Virus record (IMG/VR): IMGVR_UViG_3300045284_000065
Location: 1-64,000 of that record
Length of the DNA: 64,000 nucleotides
Reading direction: 5' to 3' (one strand)
Origin: a virus
The notes under the pieces were generated by a model. It was not told the origin of the DNA, did not search any database, and saw nothing but the letters and a program-made list of their open reading frames with translations. Shown piece after piece: positions 29,401 through 36,805 of this stretch (positions within the stretch are counted from its first letter, which is position 1; each line of letters begins with the position of its first letter). The position numbers were made by a program, and so were the translations under genes.

Positions 29401-32057
29401 GCGGTGTTGGCGCGGGAGTACAGCGTGTCCTGTCCTGCACCGCCTGTGCCCTGAATGCCGAAGCCATGCGTGGTGCTGGCGAGGAGCAGGTGCTGACCCT
29501 GGCGAGAGCCGAAGGTGAGTTGGGCACCCGTCCCGGTGATGTTCAGGCTGCCCGGAGTGATCGTGCCGCCCGTCAGTTGGAGGTACCCGGCGACGACTGC
29601 CGCTGGCGTGACGGCCACGGTGGCGAGCGGTGAGGCAGCGATGGCCTCGGCCAAGGTCGACAGGCGAGCGACACCGACGACTGCAGTCGTGGCTGCGGCC
29701 ACGGTCAGTGATCGGTTGGCCGTCAGGTCACCACCTCCTGCGAGTGGTGCCGTCGTGCTGATGGTGATCGTCTTGTCGGCCTTGCCGTTGGTCAGGGTGC
29801 TGAGATCAGTGACGAGGTTGGTGACATCGGCCTCGACGATGTTGGCGAAGGAACCGGGGACGCTGGACCCTGCCGACTTGAGGAACTGACCAGTAGTGCC
29901 TGGGCTGATCGTCACCTCGGCCGCTGTGACCGTGGCACCGGCAGCGATGATCCCGTTGGCAATGCTGGTGGTGCTCCGCCCGGTGCCACCGTCAGCCACC
30001 GCCACATCCACGCCGCCCGTGGTGTAGAAGTCCGAGTCGGAGTTGGCAATGTTGAACTGGCTCGCCGTCCCGACGAGGGTGTTACTCGTCAGGTTGATCG
30101 TCTTACCGGTGAGCGTCTCGGTACCGGCGAGGGTGGCGAAATCATTATCGGTGAGGGCGGTGTTGAACTGACTGGTAGTACCAGTCAGCGTGTTGGTGGC
30201 GAGGCTGATCGACTTGGCGGTCAGCGTCTCGGTGCCAGCCAAGGTGGCGAAGTCGTTGTCACTGAGCGCCGTGTTGAACTGAGCGGTGGTGCCCGACAGC
30301 GTGTTCGACAGCAGGTTGAGCGTCTTGTTGGTCAGGGTCTGGATGCCAGCCAACGTGACGAGCAGCGAGGTGTCAGCGATGCCGTGGACCGTCGTCGTAG
30401 CCCCGGTGTGGGCGGTGAAGGAAGCAACCGAGGTGAGGTCGGCGTCAGTCACCGCCGTGTTGAACTGAGCGAGCGTGCCGCTGACGGTGTTGCTGCCAAG
30501 AGCGATCGTCTTGTTGGTCAGCGTCTCGATGCCCGCCAACGTGGCGAAGTCATCACCAACGAGCGCCGTGTTGAACTGCCCCGTCGTCCCAGTGAGGGTG
30601 TTGCTCGTCAGATCGATGGTCTTGTTGGTCAGCGTCGCCACCGCTGAGTTCTTGGCAGCGTCAGATGTGTTGTCGACATTGCCCAGGCCTACGTCACCCT
30701 TGACGAGGGCGAGCATGGTCTTCACCGTGGCCGGGGCGAGGTCCTCGGGGTCACCGGTACCAGCTGTGTTACGACCCCGGATCGTCTGCGTCGCCATGTC
30801 AGCGAGCTTGGCGAGGGTGACCGAGTTGTCCACGATGTCAGCGGTGGTGACCGAGGACTTGGTGGCGAGCGCACCGAGACCGCTGACATCGAGGTTGGTG
30901 ATCCCGGCGAAGGCAGCGAGTGCAGCAGCACCACCCGACTTCAGAAACTGACCCGTAGTCCCTGGCCCGATCGTCTGCTGCGCGCCAGTTGCCGTGGTGC
31001 CCGCGGCGATAAGGCCATATGCCGTGGTGCTGGTGGCCCGACCGGTACCACCCTGAACCACGGTGACCGGGATGCTCAGGCCGAGGGCGGTGAGCAGGTT
31101 GGCGACGGTCACGTCGGTCGGTGCTGCCACACCGGCCGTGTTGTTCATCTTCACGGTGTTGGCTGGCATCGTCGCCAGGTCGGCGTTGGCGATGGTGCCG
31201 TCCGTGATGTCGGCCGAGACGATGGTGCTCTTGAGAGCCAGCGATCCGAGGCCTGCCACCTTGGCGTTGGGCAGCAGGCTGGCCCCCGTGTACTCACCGA
31301 GGTCGAGCACCGCCGTGGCCTCGACACCGACAGCGGTCACGTCGATCCCGTTGCCGAACACCAGCGAGGTGAAGGCCGTGCCGAGGGAGGTGGTGTCCTC
31401 CTTGACGGTGATGCCAGAGATGCCACCACCGGCACCAGGTGGCGAGGCCCAGTTGCCATCGGCCCGCAGGAAGTTGGAGGCACCACCACCCGAGGCGGGC
31501 ACCACACCCGACGAGGCTGCGCCGAACGTGCTGACGGCGATGGTCCGGTTCGCTGAGATGTCACCGCCACCAGTGAGTGGTGCAGTGACGCTGATCGCCG
31601 TCGTCTTGTCGGCCTTGGCGTTGAGCGCTGTGCTCGTAGCCCCGGAGATGGGCTTGCTGGCGTCGGCGGTGTTGTCGACGTTGCCGAGGCCGAGGGTGGT
31701 CCTCATCTCAGACGTGGTGGCATCGTCCAGCACCGTCTTGGCCACGGGCGTGACCACGGTGGGATCGAGGAGCCATGACGTGCCGGTCCCCGACACGATG
31801 ATGTCGCCCTTGTCGCCGTCCGTTACCCCAGTGCCGCCGTTCGTCCCGCCACCACCGCTCTCGCCGTGCCACACGGGGAACGCTGGGTCACCAGCGCGGA
31901 AGGTGACCCACCCCATGCCGACGCTGGTCGGCATGCCACCGACGAAGTCGGTGACGGTGACCGTGGCCTCGCCATAGACCTGAGGGATCTGAGCGGTCAG
32001 CGAGACCGTGTCGAGCTTGACCGCCTTCGCACGGTAGAGACCTGGGAAGGTCGCCAT
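26457..32057 (-). CDS. very long tail fibre with fibre repeats and FN3-like domains
   Basis: An 1866-residue protein starting MATFPGLYRAKAVKLD. The N-terminal ~100 residues may anchor it to the baseplate. Residues about 130-720 carry fibre repeats, including at least five near-copies of a unit with QFNTAL-x-DNDFATLAGTETL and VGLGNVDNTSDA motifs. A middle part has Y-rich segments with VHNH repeats. Residues about 1325-1605 contain at least three fibronectin type III-like domains (e.g. TTYTDSGLTANTTYWYRIKG). The last 250 residues look like a beta-sandwich tip. An alternative start at 32219 is rejected because it overlaps the SpoVS gene in a low-quality frame. Confidence 0.8.
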   Translation of the reverse strand: MATFPGLYRAKAVKLDTVSLTAQIPQVYGEATVTVTDFVGGMPTSVGMGWVTFRAGDPAFPVWHGESGGGGTNGGTGVTDGDKGDIIVSGTGTSWLLDPTVVTPVAKTVLDDATTSEMRTTLGLGNVDNTADASKPISGATSTALNAKADKTTAISVTAPLTGGGDISANRTIAVSTFGAASSGVVPASGGGASNFLRADGNWASPPGAGGGISGITVKEDTTSLGTAFTSLVFGNGIDVTAVGVEATAVLDLGEYTGASLLPNAKVAGLGSLALKSTIVSADITDGTIANADLATMPANTVKMNNTAGVAAPTDVTVANLLTALGLSIPVTVVQGGTGRATSTTAYGLIAAGTTATGAQQTIGPGTTGQFLKSGGAAALAAFAGITNLDVSGLGALATKSSVTTADIVDNSVTLAKLADMATQTIRGRNTAGTGDPEDLAPATVKTMLALVKGDVGLGNVDNTSDAAKNSAVATLTNKTIDLTSNTLTGTTGQFNTALVGDDFATLAGIETLTNKTIALGSNTVSGTLAQFNTAVTDADLTSVASFTAHTGATTTVHGIADTSLLVTLAGIQTLTNKTLNLLSNTLSGTTAQFNTALSDNDFATLAGTETLTAKSISLATNTLTGTTSQFNTALTDNDFATLAGTETLTGKTINLTSNTLVGTASQFNIANSDSDFYTTGGVDVAVADGGTGRSTTSIANGIIAAGATVTAAEVTISPGTTGQFLKSAGSSVPGSFANIVEADVTNLVTDLSTLTNGKADKTITISTTAPLAGGGDLTANRSLTVAAATTAVVGVARLSTLAEAIAASPLATVAVTPAAVVAGYLQLTGGTITPGSLNITGTGAQLTFGSRQGQHLLLASTTHGFGIQGTGGAGQDTLYSRANTAFYWYQGGAHDNVAGLAGAGGTALMSLDATNLKYKTSKVWHQGNQGHTVDSSGINADMLDTYHATFFATQAGLEALLGDLLYVGTYDAEAYRTTHAKPAPSWELGPTVYRHGMYWVCSSGGVLDFIDSDASGRYDVGTDKQAELANGDWIIAIDPLFNPTNPAHDAGTDLTLADMVFQYIPFSSETYVKNVMLDHLAAADPHPQYFLEEYDDSGEVVKYAPLVHNHQAEIRQQVINHQIQDSWAVSGWSWNPNGVLTLTVDPRHSILPNSYINLTNVDPALNKKWPVLDTETDPTLISITYGTTAPPGYTVPVTLAAAGQVYNDPHSQYLDADEAAGLYLTEDEADDLYAPIVHNHDLLYEKLGAVALHVAQPDPHPQYLTPTEGDIAYAALGHSHPEILEVHATDGAVSADIWIGDQQPTVANGVAVGDLWFETTQILLQPPTAKVLTAANASTGYAVVLTWPAWTAAEALTGISLERSTNGTTWPTILTTTVGLTTYTDSGLTANTTYWYRIKGVNGSASGTPAGSGPYSAIVSIVTKPADVTGVNAASSSSTDAHVAWTAATGGSGYQYEVYVNGVLKTTQAGVTYTAAAVTENTPVTFGIRSKGTSGLFGTTVSDSTTSLNAAPVQPASLTMSAVDYDSAVGTWPDSTSSDQKDYEVFLGATSKGFTTALTYTFTGLAASTPYTFGVRTRDTGLLYSPQRTATATTAAPPDTTPPPAPTIQRFAPDVSYGRMTIDFTLGTGTAAYRVDRSTDGATWATVVNWTAGSGAKTDILVGTYSSGTIYCRVYARDAALNSTYTNATAYTLIASPTYITASSTNHYRANGTWNAIGNSRPIQGYYSNTAYNATGCWFYGTKPNSTLYYGGRRTIVSGKIWLKRMDGGDGVDRDITLWKHQYTSVPAGAPALFAGVDIDANLPWNGAAVLITLPAGWADQLVSGDTYKGLAIYKSTADGTTNYMTLANLSEDANTGRLEIAHWG

Positions 32058-32058
32058 G

Positions 32059-32466
32059 TCACCGCATGAAGAGGCGGAACGTCTGCGCCGAGATCTCCCC
32101 GCCGTCGTCACCGGGCACGTTGTCGAACCCAATGGCGCAGCCGAGGTCGACACCACGCACTGCGACGTAGCCCCTGGCGATAGCGATGGCCTTGCACGAC
32201 TGAGCCACGGCACCAGCACCGATGGCCCGGATGGTGGGCATCTTGAGGTCGTTGAAGATGTAGCCCTGGATGGCGAAGGCGAGCGACTGCGGTGTGGTCG
32301 TGCCCTTGACCATGATCAGACCCTCAGTCTCCTCGTCAGGGTCGAGGCGCGAGAACATCACGCGCTCGGCTGGGCCTGTCTCGGAGTGGGGTCGACGGCG
32401 ACGGTGATTCGGGGGGGCCACTGCTGGCGTGACCAGGTTCCAGCGATCCAGGACTGGATCATCCAC
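32059..32466 (-). CDS. SpoVS-like protein
   Basis: A 135-residue protein. After ~50 charged residues, residues 52-135 match the SpoVS family: VKGTTTPQSLAFAIQG, IRAIGAGAVAQSCKAIAIAR and GYVAVRGVDL. SpoVS (stage V sporulation protein S) has an Alba-like fold and is thought to bind nucleic acid; it is known from spore formers, Deinococcus-Thermus and others but is unusual for a phage. GTG 32466 follows GAGGAG. It is linked to the fibre gene by TGACATG, so the two are probably co-expressed. Confidence 0.75.
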   Translation of the reverse strand: MDDPVLDRWNLVTPAVAPPNHRRRRPHSETGPAERVMFSRLDPDEETEGLIMVKGTTTPQSLAFAIQGYIFNDLKMPTIRAIGAGAVAQSCKAIAIARGYVAVRGVDLGCAIGFDNVPGDDGGEISAQTFRLFMR

Positions 32467-32507
32467 GGCAAGTGCTCCTCAGGTCGTTGACCTGGGATCA
32501 GACCGTA

Positions 32508-33029
32508 TCAGTCGGCCCCGATCAGGGTGGGCTTCTTCGTGCGCGGCACACGGTTCTCGCTGATCCAGTAGGCCGTCATCAGGCAGGCCTCGGCGCGGCC
32601 ATCATGCTTGACCATCTTGAAGCTCTCGGACCACTCGGGCCAGCGCTCGGTCGCACGCTGACGCGAGAGGGCCTTGTCCTGGTTCAGGTGCATCTTGGTC
32701 TTCCAATGCCCCGCTGGCATGTGGACGATCGGGATGTCGAGAGCAGCGAGGACACCGAGGATCTTGCCGTAGCCGACGCCGTAGGTGAACACCCCGGCCA
32801 CGCCCTGCTTGGGCATCGAGTGGGCCTGCTCGACCACCGCTGTGTGGACCGGTCCATATCCCTGTATCAAGCGGGTGAGCATGTGAGCGTTCACCTCCTT
32901 GCCGATGCAGGGCATGTCCTCCAGGTCAGAGATGCTGGCGTCCTGTAACCGGAGGAACGCCAGCGCCCCCTTCTGACCGGGGTCGATGCCCAGGATGATG
33001 ACGGCGTTGCGACCCACGCTGGGACTCAT
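32508..33029 (-). CDS. RuvC-like Holliday junction resolvase
   Basis: A 173-residue RNase H-fold nuclease. Acidic residues are in the expected places: ILGIDPGQKGALAFL (Asp), VVEQAHS (Glu), and HDGRAEACLMTAYW (Asp). It would cut four-way junctions during recombination or before packaging. The ATG at 33029 overlaps the stop of the upstream gene. First gene on the left of the recombination/replication block. Confidence 0.8.
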   Translation of the reverse strand: MSPSVGRNAVIILGIDPGQKGALAFLRLQDASISDLEDMPCIGKEVNAHMLTRLIQGYGPVHTAVVEQAHSMPKQGVAGVFTYGVGYGKILGVLAALDIPIVHMPAGHWKTKMHLNQDKALSRQRATERWPEWSESFKMVKHDGRAEACLMTAYWISENRVPRTKKPTLIGAD

Positions 33030-33517
33030 GGAGACCAACGCATGTTCCTTCGCTCCACCGGGTCACGTCCGAGACGACGGCTCAACTCACGCGAGATCAG
33101 CTGGGCGCAGCGCTCGCAGTTGCCATAGACCACAGCCGTCAGCTTGCGCTTGGCGTAGGCGACGAGCAAGTCCTGCTTGGCCCGGTCGACCTGGGGATCC
33201 ATCGCCTGCTGTGCGCGCGAGAGGGTCACCTTGTCCTTGGCCGCACCCCAGTTGAGCACCATGTGCTCGGCCTCCAGCCGCTTGACGTTGGCCTCGGCCT
33301 TCTCCTCTTCGACCTCGGCCTCTGCGAACTGGTAGGCGGCGTAGTTCTGCCACTGCACGAACTGGCTGAACAGCGCCATCATCGTGGTGTCATCGACACC
33401 GGTCAGGTCCCCGGGGATCTCCGGGATATCAAACTGCGGGCGTCCGAAGAGAGGCTCGACGTTTGCCAGGCTTGGCCCGCTGGACCCGGGGGGTGGGGGT
33501 GGGCGCTTCGATCTCAT
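33026..33517 (-). CDS. coiled-coil hypothetical protein of recombination module
   Basis: A 163-residue protein starting MRSKRPPPPPG after GGAGGAGAACC. The centre is a long charged helix (AEAEVEEEKAEANVKRLEAE) and the C-terminus has VYGNCERCAQLISRELSRRL with a CxxC. Between RuvC and a Cas4-like nuclease, so an accessory role in DNA processing is likely. Its 5' 89 bases overlap the nuclease gene in another frame. Confidence 0.6.
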   Translation of the reverse strand: MRSKRPPPPPGSSGPSLANVEPLFGRPQFDIPEIPGDLTGVDDTTMMALFSQFVQWQNYAAYQFAEAEVEEEKAEANVKRLEAEHMVLNWGAAKDKVTLSRAQQAMDPQVDRAKQDLLVAYAKRKLTAVVYGNCERCAQLISRELSRRLGRDPVERRNMRWSP

Positions 33518-34424
33518 GGTTCTCCTCCAGGTCCCAACAGGTGCTCCGGTAGACGCATGAGGCACAGACCTTGTCGCCGGGACGGGTAGCCCATATCGGC
33601 CTATCCGGTGCGATCCCTGCTCGTACCCCTTGAGCTACATCCTTCGCCATCTCCAGTACAGGAGCGATGAATGACTTATTGTAGCTCACCACGAACTCCT
33701 TGGTCGCCTGGGTGAACTTGCTCTCGTACACGAAGATGATCTGCTCGTACGCAGGCCAGGCCATCCACAGGTACAGCTGACCCTGACGCATGTGGGAGCC
33801 GAAGGGATGTGATATCGAGAACCAGATGTCCTCGGCCGACTTGCCGTCGAGGTACTGCTGGTAGAGGCGGGGTGCCTCGAAGCGCAGGGTGCCCAGGCCG
33901 ATGGACTTGATCTCCACCAGCGCCCGCTCGGGGAGGTGGACGGCGGCGTCAGCGTGGCCCTCCACCATGAAGTTGTTGTGTCGGAGGGGGTACTCCTTGT
34001 ACTCCAGCCGCTCGCTCTGACAGAACTGGCAGGCCTGAGGAGACATGTCGTACCACTGGTGGCCGCACTCCCTGCAGTGCCACATGCCGACGAGGATGCC
34101 CATCTCCCAGAACCAGGTCTGCCACTTGGCGTGGATGGCGTGGCCCTCGGAGAAGACGTTGCTCATCCTGAAGCTGGGGTTGGCCTTGGACACCCGGCCG
34201 ATCGGTGCCCCGGTGATGGAGTAGTAGTCGTGCCGCCCGCACCAGTCGGTCTTCGCCATGTCGGAGGGGTGCATGTGCTTGGCCGAGTGGTCGTCGGGAC
34301 GCCCACCCGTCGCCGTCTTCATGACGTGGCGCTCCACCTGGGGCAGCAGCAGGCCACTGGTGGACTTGAACGTGCCCTTCAGTCGCTGGAGTGCGGAGTC
34401 ACGGAGAGGGCGGGGCAAAGTCAC
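33429..34424 (-). CDS. Cas4-family PD-(D/E)XK exonuclease
   Basis: A 331-residue nuclease. FSEGHAIHAKWQ, VEGHADAAVHLPERALVEIK and SHMRQGQLYLWM give the H, D, E-x-K and Q-x-x-x-Y motifs of RecB/Cas4 nucleases; C-terminal CASCVYRSTC and the internal CRECG...CQFCQ supply Cys ligands for an Fe-S cluster and a zinc site. It would resect DNA ends for recombination. GTG 34424 is used here; a later start such as MKTATGG is possible. Confidence 0.75.
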   Translation of the reverse strand: MTLPRPLRDSALQRLKGTFKSTSGLLLPQVERHVMKTATGGRPDDHSAKHMHPSDMAKTDWCGRHDYYSITGAPIGRVSKANPSFRMSNVFSEGHAIHAKWQTWFWEMGILVGMWHCRECGHQWYDMSPQACQFCQSERLEYKEYPLRHNNFMVEGHADAAVHLPERALVEIKSIGLGTLRFEAPRLYQQYLDGKSAEDIWFSISHPFGSHMRQGQLYLWMAWPAYEQIIFVYESKFTQATKEFVVSYNKSFIAPVLEMAKDVAQGVRAGIAPDRPIWATRPGDKVCASCVYRSTCWDLEENHEIEAPTPTPRVQRAKPGKRRASLRTPAV

Positions 34425-34692
34425 CCTCCTCGATCAGGACCAGGCGGCGCTTGTTCTTGCCCAGGGTGATGTGCAGTGCTGGGATCCGACCGTCCATCAG
34501 GGCGTGCTTGCGGAGGTCTTCCCACACGTCCTCCTTGATCGTGAACTGTCGGTTGCCGGTGGTCTTCTGCTCCCACAAGACGCCCGACTCGCGCACGTCG
34601 TTGCGCTTGGACCATCCGCTGCCGCTGCCTGGCTGACGGACACCGCCACGGCGCTTGGCCAGGCGGTGCTCCTCCTTCTCCCACTCCTTCAC
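34399..34692 (-). CDS. small PD-(D/E)XK (Hjc-like) nuclease
   Basis: A 97-residue protein. GSGSGWSKRNDV followed by LWEQKTTGNRQFTI has the Asp and E-x-K of the PD-(D/E)XK fold, and a C-terminal strand ALHITLGKNKRRLVLIEE. Phage proteins of this size and pattern are related to archaeal Hjc-type resolvases. GTG 34692 overlaps the upstream stop (GTGA). Confidence 0.6.
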   Translation of the reverse strand: MKEWEKEEHRLAKRRGGVRQPGSGSGWSKRNDVRESGVLWEQKTTGNRQFTIKEDVWEDLRKHALMDGRIPALHITLGKNKRRLVLIEEGDFAPPSP

Positions 34693-34925
34693 TCGTCTCC
34701 CGTGTCCACATCCAGCCAGACGATCTCTGTCTGCCCACCGTGACCGTGGACGTGTTCGATCGACTCCATGCCACGGTCGTAGTGGACGACAGACGAGGGC
34801 CACTGGCTGATCCAGTGGAGGGTGGCGACACCATCGGAGTACACGACCCCCTCGGCCACGATGCCGGTCCCCGAGACTCCGGTCGGGTCAACGTCACGAC
34901 GGAGTACGAACCTACGGTGTGTCAT
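34689..34925 (-). CDS. conserved actinophage hypothetical protein
   Basis: A 78-residue protein starting MTHRRFVLRRDVDPTGVSGT with IEHVHGHGGQTEIVWLD near the end. This pattern is common in actinobacteriophages but has no known function. ATG 34925 is preceded by GGAGCGAAG and overlaps the upstream gene by 14 bases. Confidence 0.65.
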   Translation of the reverse strand: MTHRRFVLRRDVDPTGVSGTGIVAEGVVYSDGVATLHWISQWPSSVVHYDRGMESIEHVHGHGGQTEIVWLDVDTGDE

Positions 34926-35064
34926 CTTCGCTCCAGTAGCCGTCACCTGGATCGGTGCCGTCGATACCGTGGACAGGGCAGGTCAGGTCAGCGATGCGGT
35001 AGCCGCCTGTGTCACCGAACCACGGACAGGTGCATCCTTCGGGACGGGGGTCATCATCCATCAT
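34912..35064 (-). CDS. small Cys/His protein (50 aa)
   Basis: The frame MMDDDPRPEGCTCPWFG continues with ADLTCPVHG and an acidic tail. The CxC...CxxH pattern suggests a tiny zinc-binding protein. ATG 35064 overlaps the RecA stop. Consistent with the tight operon. Confidence 0.6.
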   Translation of the reverse strand: MMDDDPRPEGCTCPWFGDTGGYRIADLTCPVHGIDGTDPGDGYWSEDDTP

Positions 35065-36119
35065 GTCTTCCTCACCTTCTTGGTCTTGGTGGGCAGGGGT
35101 GGGGGTGGAGGTGGTGCTTCACCGAGCACCAGCTTGCGGACCTCGGCTTCGATCTGGACCTGGAGGTCGATGTCCTCGCGCATGGAGGCCAGCACTGGCT
35201 CCTTGCCGTTCCACTTCTGCCCGCCGTAGTGGTACCAGGCACCCTGCCGGGTGATGATGTCGTAGGTCAGGGCGATGGCCCACAGCTGGGACACCACGTC
35301 GTAGTCACCCTTCTGGAAGGGTCCGTAGTTGGTGAAGTAGAAGGGCGTGACGCCCACCCGCATCGGCGGGGCCGTCTTGTTCTTCATCACCAGCGTCTTG
35401 ATGACGAGGCCGACCTTGTTCTTCCCGGCGTCCAGCAGCCACTCGTCACGCACCACCTCGACGCGGATGAAGTAGCTGAAGTTCTTGCCCTTGCCGCCCG
35501 GGGTGGTGCGAGGGTCGCCGTACATCACACCGATGCGGTCACGCCACTGGTTGATGATGAGGCAGAGGCAGTCACGCTCATCCACGGTGCGGCGCTGGGC
35601 CTTGGGTGACTTCCGCATCAGCTTGTTGGTGAGACGGGCACCCAGGCCTGGCTGCCAGTCGGTCATCTCACCCTCGCCCTCACCGCTGGGGATGAGGGCC
35701 GGGTAGGAGTCCAGCACGATGGCGTCCACCGACTGGCTGTCGAGAGCGTCCAGCATGATGGTGTAGGCCTCCTCCATCACGTTGGTCAGGGCCAGCACCA
35801 CACGGGTGGTGTCGATGCCAAGCTCCTCGGCCCACTCCTTGTTGAAGTCCTCCGATGCCACCCACAGCACCTGGTAGTCCGGGTTCGCCATCATGTTGGC
35901 GGCGATGGTCTTCAGTGCCATGACCGTCTTGCCGTGGGACTCCAGGCCGATGATCTCGTTCCAAACGTTCAGCGGCCAGCCCCCACCGAGGGCCAGGTCG
36001 AACGAGAGCGAGCCAGTGGTGGCTCGGCGGAAGGTCGGGATCTCGCTGGCGTACACCAGCACCTCGGCCTTCATCTCCTTGTTGATCTGAGCGATCAGTG
36101 CGTCCACGGCGGTGGTCAT
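35061..36119 (-). CDS. RecA-like recombinase
   Basis: A 352-residue recombinase: N-terminal helix, TGSLSFDLALGGGWP, Walker A GLESHGKT near 58-65, Walker B-like AIVLDSYPALIP, and the loop region MYGDPRTTPGGKGKNFSYF typical of RecA L2. The C-terminus is a Pro/Lys-rich tail (PPPPPPLPTKTKKVRK). It would catalyse strand exchange with the Cas4-like and RuvC-like enzymes encoded in the same operon. Its promoter and a hairpin leader lie at 36138-36221. Confidence 0.9.
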   Translation of the reverse strand: MTTAVDALIAQINKEMKAEVLVYASEIPTFRRATTGSLSFDLALGGGWPLNVWNEIIGLESHGKTVMALKTIAANMMANPDYQVLWVASEDFNKEWAEELGIDTTRVVLALTNVMEEAYTIMLDALDSQSVDAIVLDSYPALIPSGEGEGEMTDWQPGLGARLTNKLMRKSPKAQRRTVDERDCLCLIINQWRDRIGVMYGDPRTTPGGKGKNFSYFIRVEVVRDEWLLDAGKNKVGLVIKTLVMKNKTAPPMRVGVTPFYFTNYGPFQKGDYDVVSQLWAIALTYDIITRQGAWYHYGGQKWNGKEPVLASMREDIDLQVQIEAEVRKLVLGEAPPPPPPLPTKTKKVRKT

Positions 36120-36137
36120 GTGTCCCCCAACAGAAAG

Positions 36138-36182
36138 GACGGGTGAAGGAGGAGCTTCCGCCGCTGCTCTCCCTCACCCGTC
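36138..36182 (-). promoter_or_regulatory. hairpin in the recA leader
   Basis: GACGGGTGA (36138-36146) and TCACCCGTC (36174-36182) are perfect inverted repeats with further pairing inside. Located in the ~65-base leader just upstream of the ribosome site, where it could act in attenuation or RNA stability. Confidence 0.5.
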
Positions 36183-36192
36183 TTCGGTGCCA

Positions 36193-36221
36193 AAGTTATC
36201 GAGGCGTAGGCGGATACGCAA
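36193..36221 (-). promoter_or_regulatory. promoter of recA operon
   Basis: TTGCGT (36216-36221), 17-base spacer and TAACTT (36193-36198) on the minus strand, with start of transcription expected near 36186. Confidence 0.55.
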
Positions 36222-36239
36222 CTCACGGAGTGTGTTATT

Positions 36240-36596
36240 TCAGCCGGGTTGCCAGGACGAGGCCATCCCCTGCTGGAACATGCCGTTGAACCCACAGTCG
36301 AAGCAGTGCGGAGCAGGAGGGGGGCCACGTCGGACACCCTCCCCCGACCTGCTGTAGTAGCGGGTGCTCCCGCACTCCGGGCACGGATCGGGGTCGATCT
36401 TGTGGGCCTTGCCACCGTGCCAGGTGGTCATGGCCCCCCACAGGTTGTCGATCGTCACCTTGGGCGGGGCCTGCTGGACCTGGGGCTGCATCTGCTGCTG
36501 GGGGATGTACCCAGGCGGTGGCCGCATCTGCTGGGGCTGGGGCTGCTGACGCTGCCCGCCGAACTTGCGGGCGTACCACCCGGAGGAGTCGCTCAT
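36240..36596 (-). CDS. zinc-ribbon protein with Gln/Pro-rich N-terminus
   Basis: A 118-residue protein. Residues about 15-45 are Gln/Pro-rich; the C-terminal half has CPECGSTRYYSR...HCFDCGF, a zinc ribbon of the CxxCG type. It is coupled by ATGA to the next upstream gene. Possibly a nucleic-acid-binding accessory of replication; function not proven. Confidence 0.65.
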   Translation of the reverse strand: MSDSSGWYARKFGGQRQQPQPQQMRPPPGYIPQQQMQPQVQQAPPKVTIDNLWGAMTTWHGGKAHKIDPDPCPECGSTRYYSRSGEGVRRGPPPAPHCFDCGFNGMFQQGMASSWQPG

Positions 36597-36790
36597 GCCA
36601 GAGCAGTGGCGACTGCAGCGAGCGCCATGGCATCGGAGAGGAAGGTCAGCATCGCTCCCGACACGCGCTCTTGCAGATCCTGCAGACTCAGGTCTGCAGG
36701 ATTGAGCGCCGTCGAGATGATCGAGCGGGCGTAGTCGTCGGCCAGGCCGATGATCTGATCAGCCACGGCCACTTGCACCTGTGCTGGCAT
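36593..36790 (-). CDS. small helical hypothetical protein
   Basis: A 65-residue Ala-rich protein predicted to be two or three helices (AVADQIIGLADDYARSIIST, MLTFLSDAMALAAVATALA). It lies between the polymerase and zinc-ribbon genes. Function unknown. Confidence 0.55.
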   Translation of the reverse strand: MPAQVQVAVADQIIGLADDYARSIISTALNPADLSLQDLQERVSGAMLTFLSDAMALAAVATALA

Positions 36791-36805
36791 GGTGTGGATA
36801 GTAAC

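Noticed and set aside
32058-32219. Extension of the fibre gene to a start at 32219
   Set aside because: The added 54 residues are Arg/Ser/Pro-rich and overlap the SpoVS gene out of frame; ATG 32057 follows the SpoVS stop directly.
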